A DNA stretch of 35,076 nucleotides from Pseudomonadota bacterium (lineage in GTDB: Bacteria; Pseudomonadota; Alphaproteobacteria; GCA-2731375): contig JAQBYC010000043.1 in assembly GCA_027623205.1 (NCBI GenBank), positions 1 to 35,076 of the forward strand, written 5' to 3'. A model generated the notes under the pieces. The model ran no database searches. It had not been told where the DNA came from and saw nothing but the letters and a program-made list of their open reading frames with translations. A program made the translations under genes and the position numbers. This document shows, one piece after another, positions 1-7,533 of this stretch (the stretch's first letter is position 1; each line of letters opens with the position of its first letter).

Positions 1-161
1 GGCTTGGCAGAGAGCCTGGCCTAAACGAAAAGAAACCCTCAAATTCTACAGAGTCGTGTAGTGTGACTCGGAACCATTGAAAATTGCGCTTGGCGGTTGC
101 GGCACCCTGGATGTAGAACTGTCAATGAAGCTGAACGGCGTCAATTCGGCTTTCCTAACGA

Positions 162-241
162 CCCGCTCTATCGCTTACCCGCTCTATCGCTTACCCGCTC
201 TATCGCTTACCCGCTCTATCGCTTACCCGCTCTATCGCTTA
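162..241. repeat. Five perfect tandem copies of a 16-bp unit
   Basis: The unit CCCGCTCTATCGCTTA occurs five times in a row without a mismatch (162-177, 178-193, 194-209, 210-225, 226-241). On the minus strand each unit reads TAAGCGATAGAGCGGG and carries TAA and TAG. The rightmost copy overlaps the end of folB and supplies its last two codons and its stop. Perfect identity suggests recent expansion by slippage. Confidence 0.97.
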
Positions 242-600
242 AAGGCGTAATCGATTTCATAACCGACTGCGGCGCAATCGGCGTAGACATCGGGCTTTTG
301 CACCGATAGGCGCACGCGGATTATGGCCGCATCATCTTCAAAAATCGTCAGCAGCTCCCGCGCCAGGCCTTCCAGCAGATTGTAGTGCCGGGCCTGGGCC
401 AACTCTATGATCCGGGTTCTGATGGAATCGTAGTTCAAAACCTTGGACAGGTCTTCCTGGGGATCGGGCAGGTCATGGCGCAGTTCAATTTCCAGATCGA
501 TCGTTAGCCGCTGTGGCCCCTCCCGCTCGTGGGGCAGGACGCCGATGGAAACGGGAAAGGAAAGCTGGCTGAATCTGATACGATGACCGGTAAGGGGCAT
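232..600 (-). CDS. folB: Dihydroneopterin aldolase
   Basis: The 122-residue protein has the length and sequence of FolB, which cleaves 7,8-dihydroneopterin to 6-hydroxymethyl-7,8-dihydropterin and glycolaldehyde in cytosolic folate synthesis. Family landmarks are the N-terminal strand GVLPHEREGPQRLTIDLEI, a central LNYDSIRTRIIELA, the helix NLLEGLARELL carrying the conserved glutamate, and a C-terminal VRLSVQKPDV strand. It is last in a leftward run and starts 3 bp after the stop of a pteridine-reductase-like SDR, so the two are probably co-translated. The 3' end has been taken over by a tandem repeat: the final KR and the TAG lie in the last repeat copy, so the C-terminus may be shorter or longer than the ancestral one. 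Confidence 0.9.
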   Translation of the reverse strand: MPLTGHRIRFSQLSFPVSIGVLPHEREGPQRLTIDLEIELRHDLPDPQEDLSKVLNYDSIRTRIIELAQARHYNLLEGLARELLTIFEDDAAIIRVRLSVQKPDVYADCAAVGYEIDYAFKR

Positions 601-603
601 GGC

Positions 604-1407
604 TTATTCTTCCGTCAGGAAGGCAACGTCGCGGGGCAGACCCAGCAAGGACTGGCCGCCATCAATGGTAATGACTTCGCCGGTCAGGGCAGGGGCGGCC
701 AGAATGAAGCGCAGGGCCGCCACCAATTGTTCCAGAGTGCAGCCCCGGCCCAGGGGGTTCAGGGCATGGGCCGTTCGGAACCCTTGCTCCGACTGATTGG
801 TGCTGGGCAAGGTGATGCCTGGGGCGATGCCGCAGACCCTGACCCGTGGCGCCAGTTCCATGGCCAGGACCTTGGTTGCGCCCAACAGGCCGTATTTTGC
901 GATGGTATAGGAAAAAAAATCCGGATTAAGCGCGCGCATCTTGTTGTCCAGCAGATTAATCACCACGCCCGCGGGCCCAGCATCGGGATCTTGGTCAGCA
1001 ACGCTTCGGGCGCCAAGGATCCGGGCGAAGTCGCGGGCCAGAAAAATGGGCGCCCGCAGGTTGACCGCCTGATGGTCGTCCCAGCTTTCCAGAGTCATGG
1101 TCAGGGCTGCGTCGTTTTCGAACAACGAGGCGTTGTTGATCAAGCAGGCCAGCGGCGGGGCGCCCCGGGCGGCCGCGGCCATCAACCCGGCCACCGCTGC
1201 CGCATCCCGCAGATCCGCCTGCACCAGATGGCCCTGACCGCCGTCGGCCCGGATTTGCGCCAGCAGCGCCTCCGCCTCGCCGCCGGAGCGATGATAGTGG
1301 ATGGCAACGTGCCACCCGTCGGCGGCCAGGGCTTGCGCCATGGCAGCGCCGACGCGTAACGCCGCACCGGTGATCAGGGCGGATCTTTGCCTATCTGACG
1401 TAGTCAT
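604..1407 (-). CDS. SDR oxidoreductase, probable pteridine (dihydrofolate/dihydropterin) reductase
   Basis: A 267-residue short-chain dehydrogenase. The NADPH-binding motif TGAALRVG is at residues 13-20, NNAS at 91-94, and the catalytic YTIAK has Tyr167 and Lys171. The usual catalytic serine is absent; in its place is NLLD (Asp154). This Asp/Tyr/Lys set and the TGAAxRxG turn are features of the PTR1 pteridine-reductase group. Its position 3 bp upstream of folB fits a role reducing dihydrofolate or dihydromonapterin, as FolM does. The alternative is a generic SDR. The Asp and the folate neighbour make pterin reduction the better call, but the substrate is inferred. Confidence 0.7.
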   Translation of the reverse strand: MTTSDRQRSALITGAALRVGAAMAQALAADGWHVAIHYHRSGGEAEALLAQIRADGGQGHLVQADLRDAAAVAGLMAAAARGAPPLACLINNASLFENDAALTMTLESWDDHQAVNLRAPIFLARDFARILGARSVADQDPDAGPAGVVINLLDNKMRALNPDFFSYTIAKYGLLGATKVLAMELAPRVRVCGIAPGITLPSTNQSEQGFRTAHALNPLGRGCTLEQLVAALRFILAAPALTGEVITIDGGQSLLGLPRDVAFLTEE

Positions 1408-1438
1408 CTTCTGGTCTTGCCCACTCCCGGCCTCGGGG

Positions 1439-2626
1439 TCAAGGCAACAATTCAGCCAGCAGGGCGTTCAGCACCTGGCGGCCGCCTTCGCTGGCGGCCA
1501 AATGGTCCTCGCGCCAGGTCAGCAGGCCTGCATCCAGCAAACGCTCCAGGCCGGGACCGGCCAGCCAATCCGCCAGGGGCACGCCGACCTCCGCCATAAA
1601 TTCCAGGCCATTGACGCCCTGGGTCAGACGCATGCCCATCATCAACATCTCCGTTGCCCGTTCCTGCACCGAGAGAACCGTTTCCGTCGTCCGCCGCTCG
1701 CCGGCCAGCCAGCGCTCCGGCGAGGTGCGTTGGCTGGTGGCCAGGCGTTGCCCATCGATCAGCAACCGGCCATGGGCGCCCGGCCCCAGACCTAGATATT
1801 CGCCATAGCGCCAGTAGGCCAGATTGTGGCGGCTTTCCTGGCCCGACGCGGCATGGTTGGAGATTTCATAGGCCGGCAGACCCGCCGCCACGCAACTGTC
1901 CTGGGTCGCTTCGTACAGATCGGCGGCCAGATCGCCATCCGCCGCCTGAACCGTGCCGTCAAAGGCAGTGCCTTTTTCGATGGTCAATTGATACAGCGAC
2001 AAATGGCTTGGCTCCAAAGCCAAGGCCTGTGCCAGTTCCGTTTGCCACTTTGCGACATCCTGGCCGGGCCGGGCATAGATCAGGTCGAAATTGCAGCGCG
2101 CATAGGTTTCGCGCGCGAGTTCCAGGGCGGCCCTGGCCTGTTTGGCATCATGATTGCGGCCCAGGCGGCGTAAATCTTCATCGTTGAGAGCCTGCACGCC
2201 CAGGGACAAGCGGTTGACCCCGGCGGCGGCATAGGCGCGAAAACGGCCAGCCTCTACCGACGTGGGGTTGGCTTCCAGGGTGATTTCCACGCCCCCGGCC
2301 CCCTTATCGTCTAAGGCGCCCGCCATCGACCAATGGCCGGCGATACGGTCCAGCAGGGCCGAGACTGTTTCTGGCGGCATCAAAGACGGCGTGCCGCCGC
2401 CGAAAAAGATGCTGGTGACGGTGCGCCCCGGCAACCGTGCGGCAGCCTGGTCCACCTCGTCCAATAGGGCACGGCGCCAGGCCGTCTGATCAACCTGATC
2501 GCGCACATGGCTGTTGAAATCGCAATAGGGGCATTTGGCCAAACAAAAGGGCCAGTGCAGATAGATCGCAAAATCCAGCGCGGTGGCCCGGCTTCCGCCT
2601 CTCTTATGGCCCCTCGAAGCAGCCAT
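1439..2626 (-). CDS. hemW: Radical SAM heme chaperone HemW (coproporphyrinogen oxidase-like)
   Basis: A 395-residue radical SAM protein. The CxxxCxxC cluster motif is Cys28, Cys32, Cys35 in [11 protein letters not shown], followed by [10 protein letters not shown] and [10 protein letters not shown]. HemW proteins share the HemN core but act in heme delivery to respiratory enzymes. The compact start [19 protein letters not shown], without the longer HemN N-terminus, is of the HemW type. The start overlaps the 3' end of rdgB by 23 bp, which suggests translational coupling. The order rph-rdgB-hemW is common in alphaproteobacteria. The ATG at 2626 is the only canonical start before the cluster motif. 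Confidence 0.92.
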   Translation of the reverse strand: MAASRGHKRGGSRATALDFAIYLHWPFCLAKCPYCDFNSHVRDQVDQTAWRRALLDEVDQAAARLPGRTVTSIFFGGGTPSLMPPETVSALLDRIAGHWSMAGALDDKGAGGVEITLEANPTSVEAGRFRAYAAAGVNRLSLGVQALNDEDLRRLGRNHDAKQARAALELARETYARCNFDLIYARPGQDVAKWQTELAQALALEPSHLSLYQLTIEKGTAFDGTVQAADGDLAADLYEATQDSCVAAGLPAYEISNHAASGQESRHNLAYWRYGEYLGLGPGAHGRLLIDGQRLATSQRTSPERWLAGERRTTETVLSVQERATEMLMMGMRLTQGVNGLEFMAEVGVPLADWLAGPGLERLLDAGLLTWREDHLAASEGGRQVLNALLAELLP

Positions 2627-3206
2627 CGATCAACTTCTGAAAGGCCACGGCGCGGTGGGAAATTTGTTGCTTTTCCGCATAGGGCATTTCGCCAAAAGTT
2701 TGCCTGTAGCCATCGGGCAGGAACATCGGGTCATAGCCGAAGCCGTCGTTGCCCCGCGGCGGCCAGATCAGATTGCCATGGATCCGCCCTTCAAAACAAT
2801 CCACATGCCCGTCGGGCCAGGCTAGAGCCAGCGCGGAGACGAAATAGGCTCTTCGATTGCCGGTTTGCCCCAGCTTTTCCTGCACCTGGGCCATGGCCAT
2901 CTGGAAATCCCGATCCGGTCCGGCCCAGCGGGCGGAATAAAGTCCGGGTGCGCCACCGAGGGCCTCCACCGCCAGGCCGCTGTCATCCGCCAGGGCCGGC
3001 AACCCGGACGCCTGGGCCGCCACGTTCGCCTTCAGTACTGCGTTGGCGACAAAGGTATCACCGGTTTCTTCCGGCTCCGGCAAATCCAATTGGGCGGCTG
3101 AAACGATATCAATGGCAAAGGGCGCCAATAGATCGGCGATCTCCCGCACCTTGCCCTCGTTGTGCGAGGCCACCACGAGGCGCGAGGCGGTGAAGCGGCG
3201 AACCAT
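2604..3206 (-). CDS. rdgB: dITP/XTP pyrophosphatase (RdgB/HAM1)
   Basis: The protein removes non-canonical purine nucleoside triphosphates (dITP, XTP) from the nucleotide pool. Family signatures are the N-terminal [13 protein letters not shown], the metal and base-binding segment [18 protein letters not shown], and [11 protein letters not shown] near the C-terminus. The open frame continues 17 codons further upstream, but that part overlaps the end of rph. The ATG at 3206 leaves a 4-bp gap after rph and gives [19 protein letters not shown], which matches family N-termini, so a 200-residue product is called. Confidence 0.93.
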   Translation of the reverse strand: MVRRFTASRLVVASHNEGKVREIADLLAPFAIDIVSAAQLDLPEPEETGDTFVANAVLKANVAAQASGLPALADDSGLAVEALGGAPGLYSARWAGPDRDFQMAMAQVQEKLGQTGNRRAYFVSALALAWPDGHVDCFEGRIHGNLIWPPRGNDGFGYDPMFLPDGYRQTFGEMPYAEKQQISHRAVAFQKLIDGCFEGP

Positions 3207-3210
3207 GGTT

Positions 3211-3930
3211 TTACACCGCGGCAATCGCCTGTTTTTGCAATCCGACCAGATTGCCAATGCCCTGTTCGGCCAAAATCAGCAGATTGTCGAACTGGGCCCT
3301 GGTAAAGGGATCTTCTTCGGCCGTGCCCTGGATTTCAACGATGCCGCCATTGCCGGTGAGGACGAAGTTGGCGTCCGCCTGGGCGTTGGAATCCTCGGCA
3401 TAGTCCAGGTCCAGTACCGCCGTGTCCTTGTACAGGCCGCAGCTGACGGCGGCGACATGGTCGTTCAACGGCATCGTTTCGATTAACCCCTGTTTCAACA
3501 TCCCGGCTAGTGCAATATGCAACGCGACCCAGGCCCCGGTGATGGCGGCCGTGCGGGTGCCGCCATCCGCCTGCAACACGTCACAGTCCAGGCGAATTTG
3601 CCGCTCGCCCATGGCTTTCAGGTTGGTGACCGCGCGCAGGGACCGGCCGATCAGACGCTGAATTTCCTGGGTCCGGCCCGATTGCTTGCCCCGCGCGGCC
3701 TCCCGGTCGGTGCGGGTATGGGTAGAGCGCGGCAACATGCCATATTCAGCCGTTACCCAGCCTTGGCCGCTGTTGCGCAAAAAGGGCGGCACCCGGTCAT
3801 CCAAAGAGGCGGCGCAGAGCACATGGGTATCGCCAAAACGGACCAGGCATGAACCCTCGGCATACTTGGCAAAGCCTGGCTCCAGGGTGACTTCGCGTAA
3901 TTGATCGGCGGCGCGGCCCGATGGACGCAT
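3211..3930 (-). CDS. rph: Ribonuclease PH
   Basis: A 239-residue phosphorolytic 3'-5' exoribonuclease that trims tRNA 3' ends. The sequence runs through the whole RNase PH family pattern: [20 protein letters not shown] at the start, [20 protein letters not shown], the arginine-rich stretch [33 protein letters not shown] and [20 protein letters not shown] with the catalytic aspartates. It is the first gene of a leftward run and is divergent from hrcA, a pairing often seen in alphaproteobacteria. Length and both ends agree with the family. Confidence 0.96.
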   Translation of the reverse strand: MRPSGRAADQLREVTLEPGFAKYAEGSCLVRFGDTHVLCAASLDDRVPPFLRNSGQGWVTAEYGMLPRSTHTRTDREAARGKQSGRTQEIQRLIGRSLRAVTNLKAMGERQIRLDCDVLQADGGTRTAAITGAWVALHIALAGMLKQGLIETMPLNDHVAAVSCGLYKDTAVLDLDYAEDSNAQADANFVLTGNGGIVEIQGTAEEDPFTRAQFDNLLILAEQGIGNLVGLQKQAIAAV

Positions 3931-3995
3931 GGCATGGTCTCCTAAAATATCCGGGGCAAAACCTAGCGCCTTATCTAGCTGGCCAGGGCGTCGCC

Positions 3996-4023
3996 GTCCA
4001 GGGCCGCGTGTCCAGGGCCGCGT
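3996..4023. repeat. Two adjacent copies of a 14-bp unit between rph and hrcA
   Basis: GTCCAGGGCCGCGT is present at 3996-4009 and again at 4010-4023. It lies in the 124-bp divergent gap between rph and hrcA. No CIRCE inverted repeat is visible in this gap. The duplication may be simple slippage. Confidence 0.85.
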
Positions 4024-4054
4024 TGACGCGCGAGGGCCCCGACCCTACATTCCC

Positions 4055-5122
4055 ATGACAGTGACCATCCGACCACCTCATTTGCCGGAAATCGGCGCCC
4101 TGGACAAACGTAACCGCGAAATTTTTCGCGAGGTGGTGGAATCTTTTCTGGAAACCGGCAGCCCGGTTGGCTCCCGCACGCTTTCCCGCCGCCTGAACAA
4201 CAGTCTTTCGCCCGCCTCCATCCGCAACATCATGGCGGATCTGGAGGACGCGGGACTGCTGCATGCCCCCCATACCTCGTCCGGGCGCCTGCCCACCGAC
4301 CGGGGCCTGCGCCTGTTCATCGATGGCTTGTTGGAAATTGGTGATCTGGGCGAGCAGGAACGGGCCGAGATCGAGGCCCGTTGCGCCGGTGCCGGCCGCA
4401 GTTTCGAGGACATGCTGATCAATGCCTCGGAAATGCTTTCAGGTCTGTCGGGCTGGGCCGGGCTGGTCATGGCGCCCAAGTTGGAAGCCCCCTTGAAGCA
4501 TCTGGAATTCATCTCACTGGGCGACGGCCGGGCCCTGGTGGTGATCGTGGGCGAGTCCGGCGCAGTGGAAAACCGCATTATTGAAGTGCCCGCCGGTCTG
4601 CCGCCCTCGGCCCTGGTCGAGGCATCGAATTATTTGAACGCCCGCCTGCGCGGCGCCACCCTGGCCGAGGCCCGGCGTGATATTCTGGCCGAAATTGAAG
4701 AGCATCGGGCCGAACTGGACGAGGTGACGGCGCGGGTGGTGGAAAGCGGCCTGGCGATTTGGGGCGGTGGCGAACAAAAGCCCACATTGATCGTGCGCGG
4801 CCGGGCCAATCTGTTGGAAGATATCTCGGCGGCGGAGGATCTGGAACGGGTACGGCACTTATTCGCTGATCTGGATAGCAAACAGGCCTTGATCGAGGTG
4901 CTTGAGTTGGCTAACGACGGCCCCGGCGTGCGGGTCTTTGTCGGCTCGGAAAGCCAATTGTTCAGTTTGACCGGCTCTTCCATGATTGTGGCGCCCTATT
5001 CCAACAGCAATCAGAAAATAATCGGTGCGATCGGCGTGGTCGGGCCCATGTACCTGAATTATGCCCGAATCGTCCCCATGGTGGATTACACGGCGCGGGT
5101 GATCGGCAGACTGATCGGTTGA
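4055..5122 (+). CDS. hrcA: Heat-inducible transcription repressor HrcA
   Basis: A 355-residue HrcA. The N-terminal winged helix reads LDKRNREIFREVVESFLETG and is followed by SPVGSRTLSRRLNN, the recognition element SPASIRNIMADLEDAGLL and SGRLPTDRGLRLFIDGLL. The long GAF-like middle and the C-terminal IGAIGVVGPMYLNYARIVP close the protein. HrcA binds the CIRCE operator of groESL and sometimes dnaK operons, aided by GroEL. An upstream in-frame start at 3929 would add 42 unrelated residues and overlap the rph start, so the ATG at 4055 is used. No CIRCE site is visible in this window, so its targets lie elsewhere. Confidence 0.95.
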   Translation: MTVTIRPPHLPEIGALDKRNREIFREVVESFLETGSPVGSRTLSRRLNNSLSPASIRNIMADLEDAGLLHAPHTSSGRLPTDRGLRLFIDGLLEIGDLGEQERAEIEARCAGAGRSFEDMLINASEMLSGLSGWAGLVMAPKLEAPLKHLEFISLGDGRALVVIVGESGAVENRIIEVPAGLPPSALVEASNYLNARLRGATLAEARRDILAEIEEHRAELDEVTARVVESGLAIWGGGEQKPTLIVRGRANLLEDISAAEDLERVRHLFADLDSKQALIEVLELANDGPGVRVFVGSESQLFSLTGSSMIVAPYSNSNQKIIGAIGVVGPMYLNYARIVPMVDYTARVIGRLIG

Positions 5123-5138
5123 CCCCGGCGGCGAATGG

Positions 5139-5168
5139 GTTCAAAACGCGGCCCGGAACCCCTATATT
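5139..5168 (+). promoter_or_regulatory. Possible heat-shock (sigma-32) promoter of grpE
   Basis: CCCCTATATT at 5159-5168 resembles the -10 element of alphaproteobacterial sigma-32 promoters. It lies about 45 bp before the grpE start. The matching -35 is weak: GTTCAAA at 5139-5145 is only a partial match and the spacing is not ideal. The call rests mainly on the -10 and on the gene being a heat-shock cochaperone. Confidence 0.35.
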
Positions 5169-5211
5169 AATGCGTAACATCCCATAATCAGTGCCTGTAA
5201 CCGAGGACAAG

Positions 5212-5874
5212 ATGGACGAAGCCGAAAATATCGAGAATCCGGAAGAGGTTGGCCAGGAAGCCGCAGCCGCCAACGATGACGGCGGTTCTGAGGGTCAAGA
5301 CGGTTGCGTAGACCCGGCGGACGAGCCGGATGCGTTGGAGTTGGCCTATGGCGAAGCCGCCGACTTGAAGGACAAGCTGTTGCGCGCCATGGCCGAGACC
5401 GAGAATCTGCGCCGCCGCAACGAGCGGGAAAAGACCGAGTTGCGGAAATACGCCATCGCCGATTTCGCCCGCGACATGCTGGCGGTTTCCGACAATCTGC
5501 AGCGCGCCCTATCGTCGGTCGGCGAGGAAGCCCGAAAGAGCAGCCCCGAAATGGACCAATTGCTGGAAGGGGTGGAGTTGACCCAGCGGGAATTGCAGGG
5601 CCATTTCGACAAACACGGCATCAAGGAAATCAATCCCCTGGGCGAAAAGCTGGACCCCAACCTGCATCAGGCCGTGGTGCAGATTGAACATCTGGAGGCA
5701 CCCCATGGCACGGTCATTCAGGTCATGCAGCCCGGCTATGTGATCAATGACCGCCTGCTTCGTGCGGCCATGGTCGGCGTCGCCAAAGGCCCGCCCGCGG
5801 CCAAGCCGGCCGACGAGGCGACTGCCGAACCCAACGCGCCCAACAGTGGCCACAATGTGGATACCCAAGCCTAG
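5212..5874 (+). CDS. grpE: Nucleotide exchange factor GrpE
   Basis: A 220-residue GrpE, the cochaperone that releases ADP from DnaK. An acidic disordered N-terminus is followed by a long coiled coil containing KDKLLRAMAETENLRRRNERE, then DNLQRALSS. The C-terminal beta domain holds HGIKEINPLGEKLDPNLHQA and VMQPGYVINDRLLRAAMVGV, which are conserved in the family. A GTG at 5191 is in frame, but GAGGA at 5203-5207 lies 4 nt before the ATG at 5212, which therefore is preferred. hrcA lies 89 bp upstream; dnaK and dnaJ are not in this stretch. The stop codon TAG is the first triplet of a hairpin-forming intergenic element. Confidence 0.95.
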   Translation: MDEAENIENPEEVGQEAAAANDDGGSEGQDGCVDPADEPDALELAYGEAADLKDKLLRAMAETENLRRRNEREKTELRKYAIADFARDMLAVSDNLQRALSSVGEEARKSSPEMDQLLEGVELTQRELQGHFDKHGIKEINPLGEKLDPNLHQAVVQIEHLEAPHGTVIQVMQPGYVINDRLLRAAMVGVAKGPPAAKPADEATAEPNAPNSGHNVDTQA

Positions 5875-5977
5875 AGGAATTTTCAATCAATTGGATTCGC
5901 TTCTTTGCGATCCAAGTGATTGGTTCAATTGCTCTATTCTTAAGAGTCCGGGCATGTTTAGAAGAAACAAGCTCTAG
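5872..5977 (+). repeat. Two-hairpin intergenic element, copy A (after grpE)
   Basis: This 106-bp stretch forms two imperfect hairpins. The first is bounded by TAGAGGAATT (5872-5881) and AATTGCTCTA (5927-5936) with inner arms TTGGAT and ATCCAA. The second, 5943-5977, ends in GCTCTAG and has the arms TGTTT and AAACA. The right half matches copy B at 28134-28238 closely (GATTGGTTCAATTGCTCTAT, then AGAGTCCGGGCA against GGAGTCCGGGCA). The grpE stop lies in the first arm. No T-run follows, so it is not a classical terminator, though it may protect or end the mRNA. Confidence 0.85.
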
Positions 5978-6005
5978 AATCCGGTTAACCTGGAATGGCG
6001 GCTGA

Positions 6006-7250
6006 ATGACTGTTTCACCATCCGTCATATCCAATCGACAGGCCCGGCGGATATTCATGGCGCGGCAGGGATTGTGCCTGCCGCCGCACAAGCCGCAAAG
6101 CAAAGATGACCTGCAGGCGCTGATCCATCAATTGGGCTTCGTGCAAATGGACAGTATCCGCACGGTGGAACGGGCCCATCACATGGTCCTGTTCGCACGC
6201 AATCAAAACTACCGGCAAGAACACCTGCGCCAGTTGGTGGAGCAGGACCGCCGCCTGTTCGAACACTGGACCCATGACGCCGCCCTGATCCCGACTGAAT
6301 TCTACCACCATTGGCGGCACCGGTTCACTCTTGCCGAAGTGCATTTGAGAGAGCGCTGGCGCAGGAACAGGCCAACGGAGACGGACGGCGGACGCAATAT
6401 CAGCTTCGAAGACATGATGGACAAGGTGCGGCGCCATGTCACGGAATGCGGCCCAACCCTGGCGCGCGAGCTGCGGACGGAAAGTGGCGCCGGGCAAAAA
6501 AAAGAAAATGGCTGGTGGCAATGGCATCCCTCAAAAACCGCGTTGGAGTTTTTGTGGCGCACGGGGGAGCTGTCTGTCTGCCGGCGGGATGGCTTCCAAA
6601 AGGTCTATGACCTGTCCGCCCGCGTCATTCCGAGTGATGCGCGGTGCGGTAGAGGACAGCCGAAAGACGAATTTATCGATTGGGCCTGCAGCAATGCCCT
6701 CGACCGCCTGGGCTTTGCCACATCAGGTGAATTGGCGGCCTATTGGGGTTCGATCAACGCCGCCCAGGCGAGGACGTGGTGCAGCCTGAACCTTGGCGAT
6801 GACTTAATCGAGGTGTTGGTGGAAAGTGCCGACGGCAGCTCGGCGAAAACGGCCTTTGCCCGCCCCGACCTGCTGGCGGAAATTGCCAACCCGGCCACGC
6901 CTCCCGATCGCCTGCGTGTGCTCAGTCCCTTTGATCCCCTGATCAGGGACCGCAAGCGTTTGCAAAGATTGTTCAATTTCGACTATCGCATCGAAATCTT
7001 CGTGCCGGAGGCCCAGCGCCGGTATGGCTATTATGTCTTTCCGCTATTGGAAAAAGACCGGATGATCGGCCGCATCGATATGAAGGCGCGGCGAGATTCC
7101 GGGGCGCTGCATATCATGGGTCTGTGGCATGAACCCACGGTCAGGAATACCCTGGCGCGGCAGAGGAGTCTGGCGGCGGAACTCAACCGTCACGCCAAAT
7201 TCATCGGCATGAAGCATGTTGTTTACGAACCTGGCTATTTGAAGACATAG
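6006..7250 (+). CDS. AlkX/YcaQ-family winged-helix DNA glycosylase
   Basis: A 414-residue member of the YcaQ/AlkZ (HTH_42) family, whose members excise alkylated bases and unhook interstrand crosslinks using tandem winged helices. The family pattern is seen in LGFVQMDSIRTVERAHHMVLFAR and in FEHWTHDAALIP. The catalytic site is the Q-x-D form (Gln47-Met-Asp49), as in E. coli YcaQ (AlkX), rather than the Q-x-Q of AlkZ. The C-terminal part with LSPFDPLIRDRKRLQRLFNF and MKARRDSGALHIMGLWHEP is also typical. It stands alone between the post-grpE element and comM, with no biosynthetic cluster nearby, which fits a general repair role. Confidence 0.85.
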   Translation: MTVSPSVISNRQARRIFMARQGLCLPPHKPQSKDDLQALIHQLGFVQMDSIRTVERAHHMVLFARNQNYRQEHLRQLVEQDRRLFEHWTHDAALIPTEFYHHWRHRFTLAEVHLRERWRRNRPTETDGGRNISFEDMMDKVRRHVTECGPTLARELRTESGAGQKKENGWWQWHPSKTALEFLWRTGELSVCRRDGFQKVYDLSARVIPSDARCGRGQPKDEFIDWACSNALDRLGFATSGELAAYWGSINAAQARTWCSLNLGDDLIEVLVESADGSSAKTAFARPDLLAEIANPATPPDRLRVLSPFDPLIRDRKRLQRLFNFDYRIEIFVPEAQRRYGYYVFPLLEKDRMIGRIDMKARRDSGALHIMGLWHEPTVRNTLARQRSLAAELNRHAKFIGMKHVVYEPGYLKT

Positions 7251-7533
7251 CCGGGTTGCGAATTTGCCCGCAATTGCCCGCTTTGCCCTGCAAAAGCGGC
7301 CATACGGGATGCAGCCGGGGCGGTACAATTGATGACGTATCCCCATCCGTTATGGCGGCAATTTCCAGAACCGTCTGGACAACGACGATCCGGACCGTCT
7401 TCCTGAGTAAACTCGTTTGTTTTTGCTTTGTTCTTTTTGCTCGACGGCGCCGGGGCGTTCTGTCATAGTTTTCTGCAACCTGGATTGGCCGGCTGATGAA
7501 GGACCGGACAAGGGTTGAGCGGGGGTGTGGGGC

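Noticed and set aside
50-92. Possible fourth copy of the two-hairpin element after folB
   Set aside because: ACTCGGAACCATTGAAAATT resembles part of copy C, and its position 3' of folB would fit the rule, but similarity covers only about 40 bp with many changes.
162-241. CRISPR array
   Set aside because: The 16-bp units are directly adjacent with no spacers, and no cas genes are present.
529-1359. Open frame of 276 codons on the plus strand
   Set aside because: Antisense to the SDR and folB; Gln/Gly-rich composition with no domain.
3931-4054. CIRCE operator before hrcA
   Set aside because: No TTAGCACTC / GAGTGCTAA inverted repeat can be found between rph and hrcA or before grpE.
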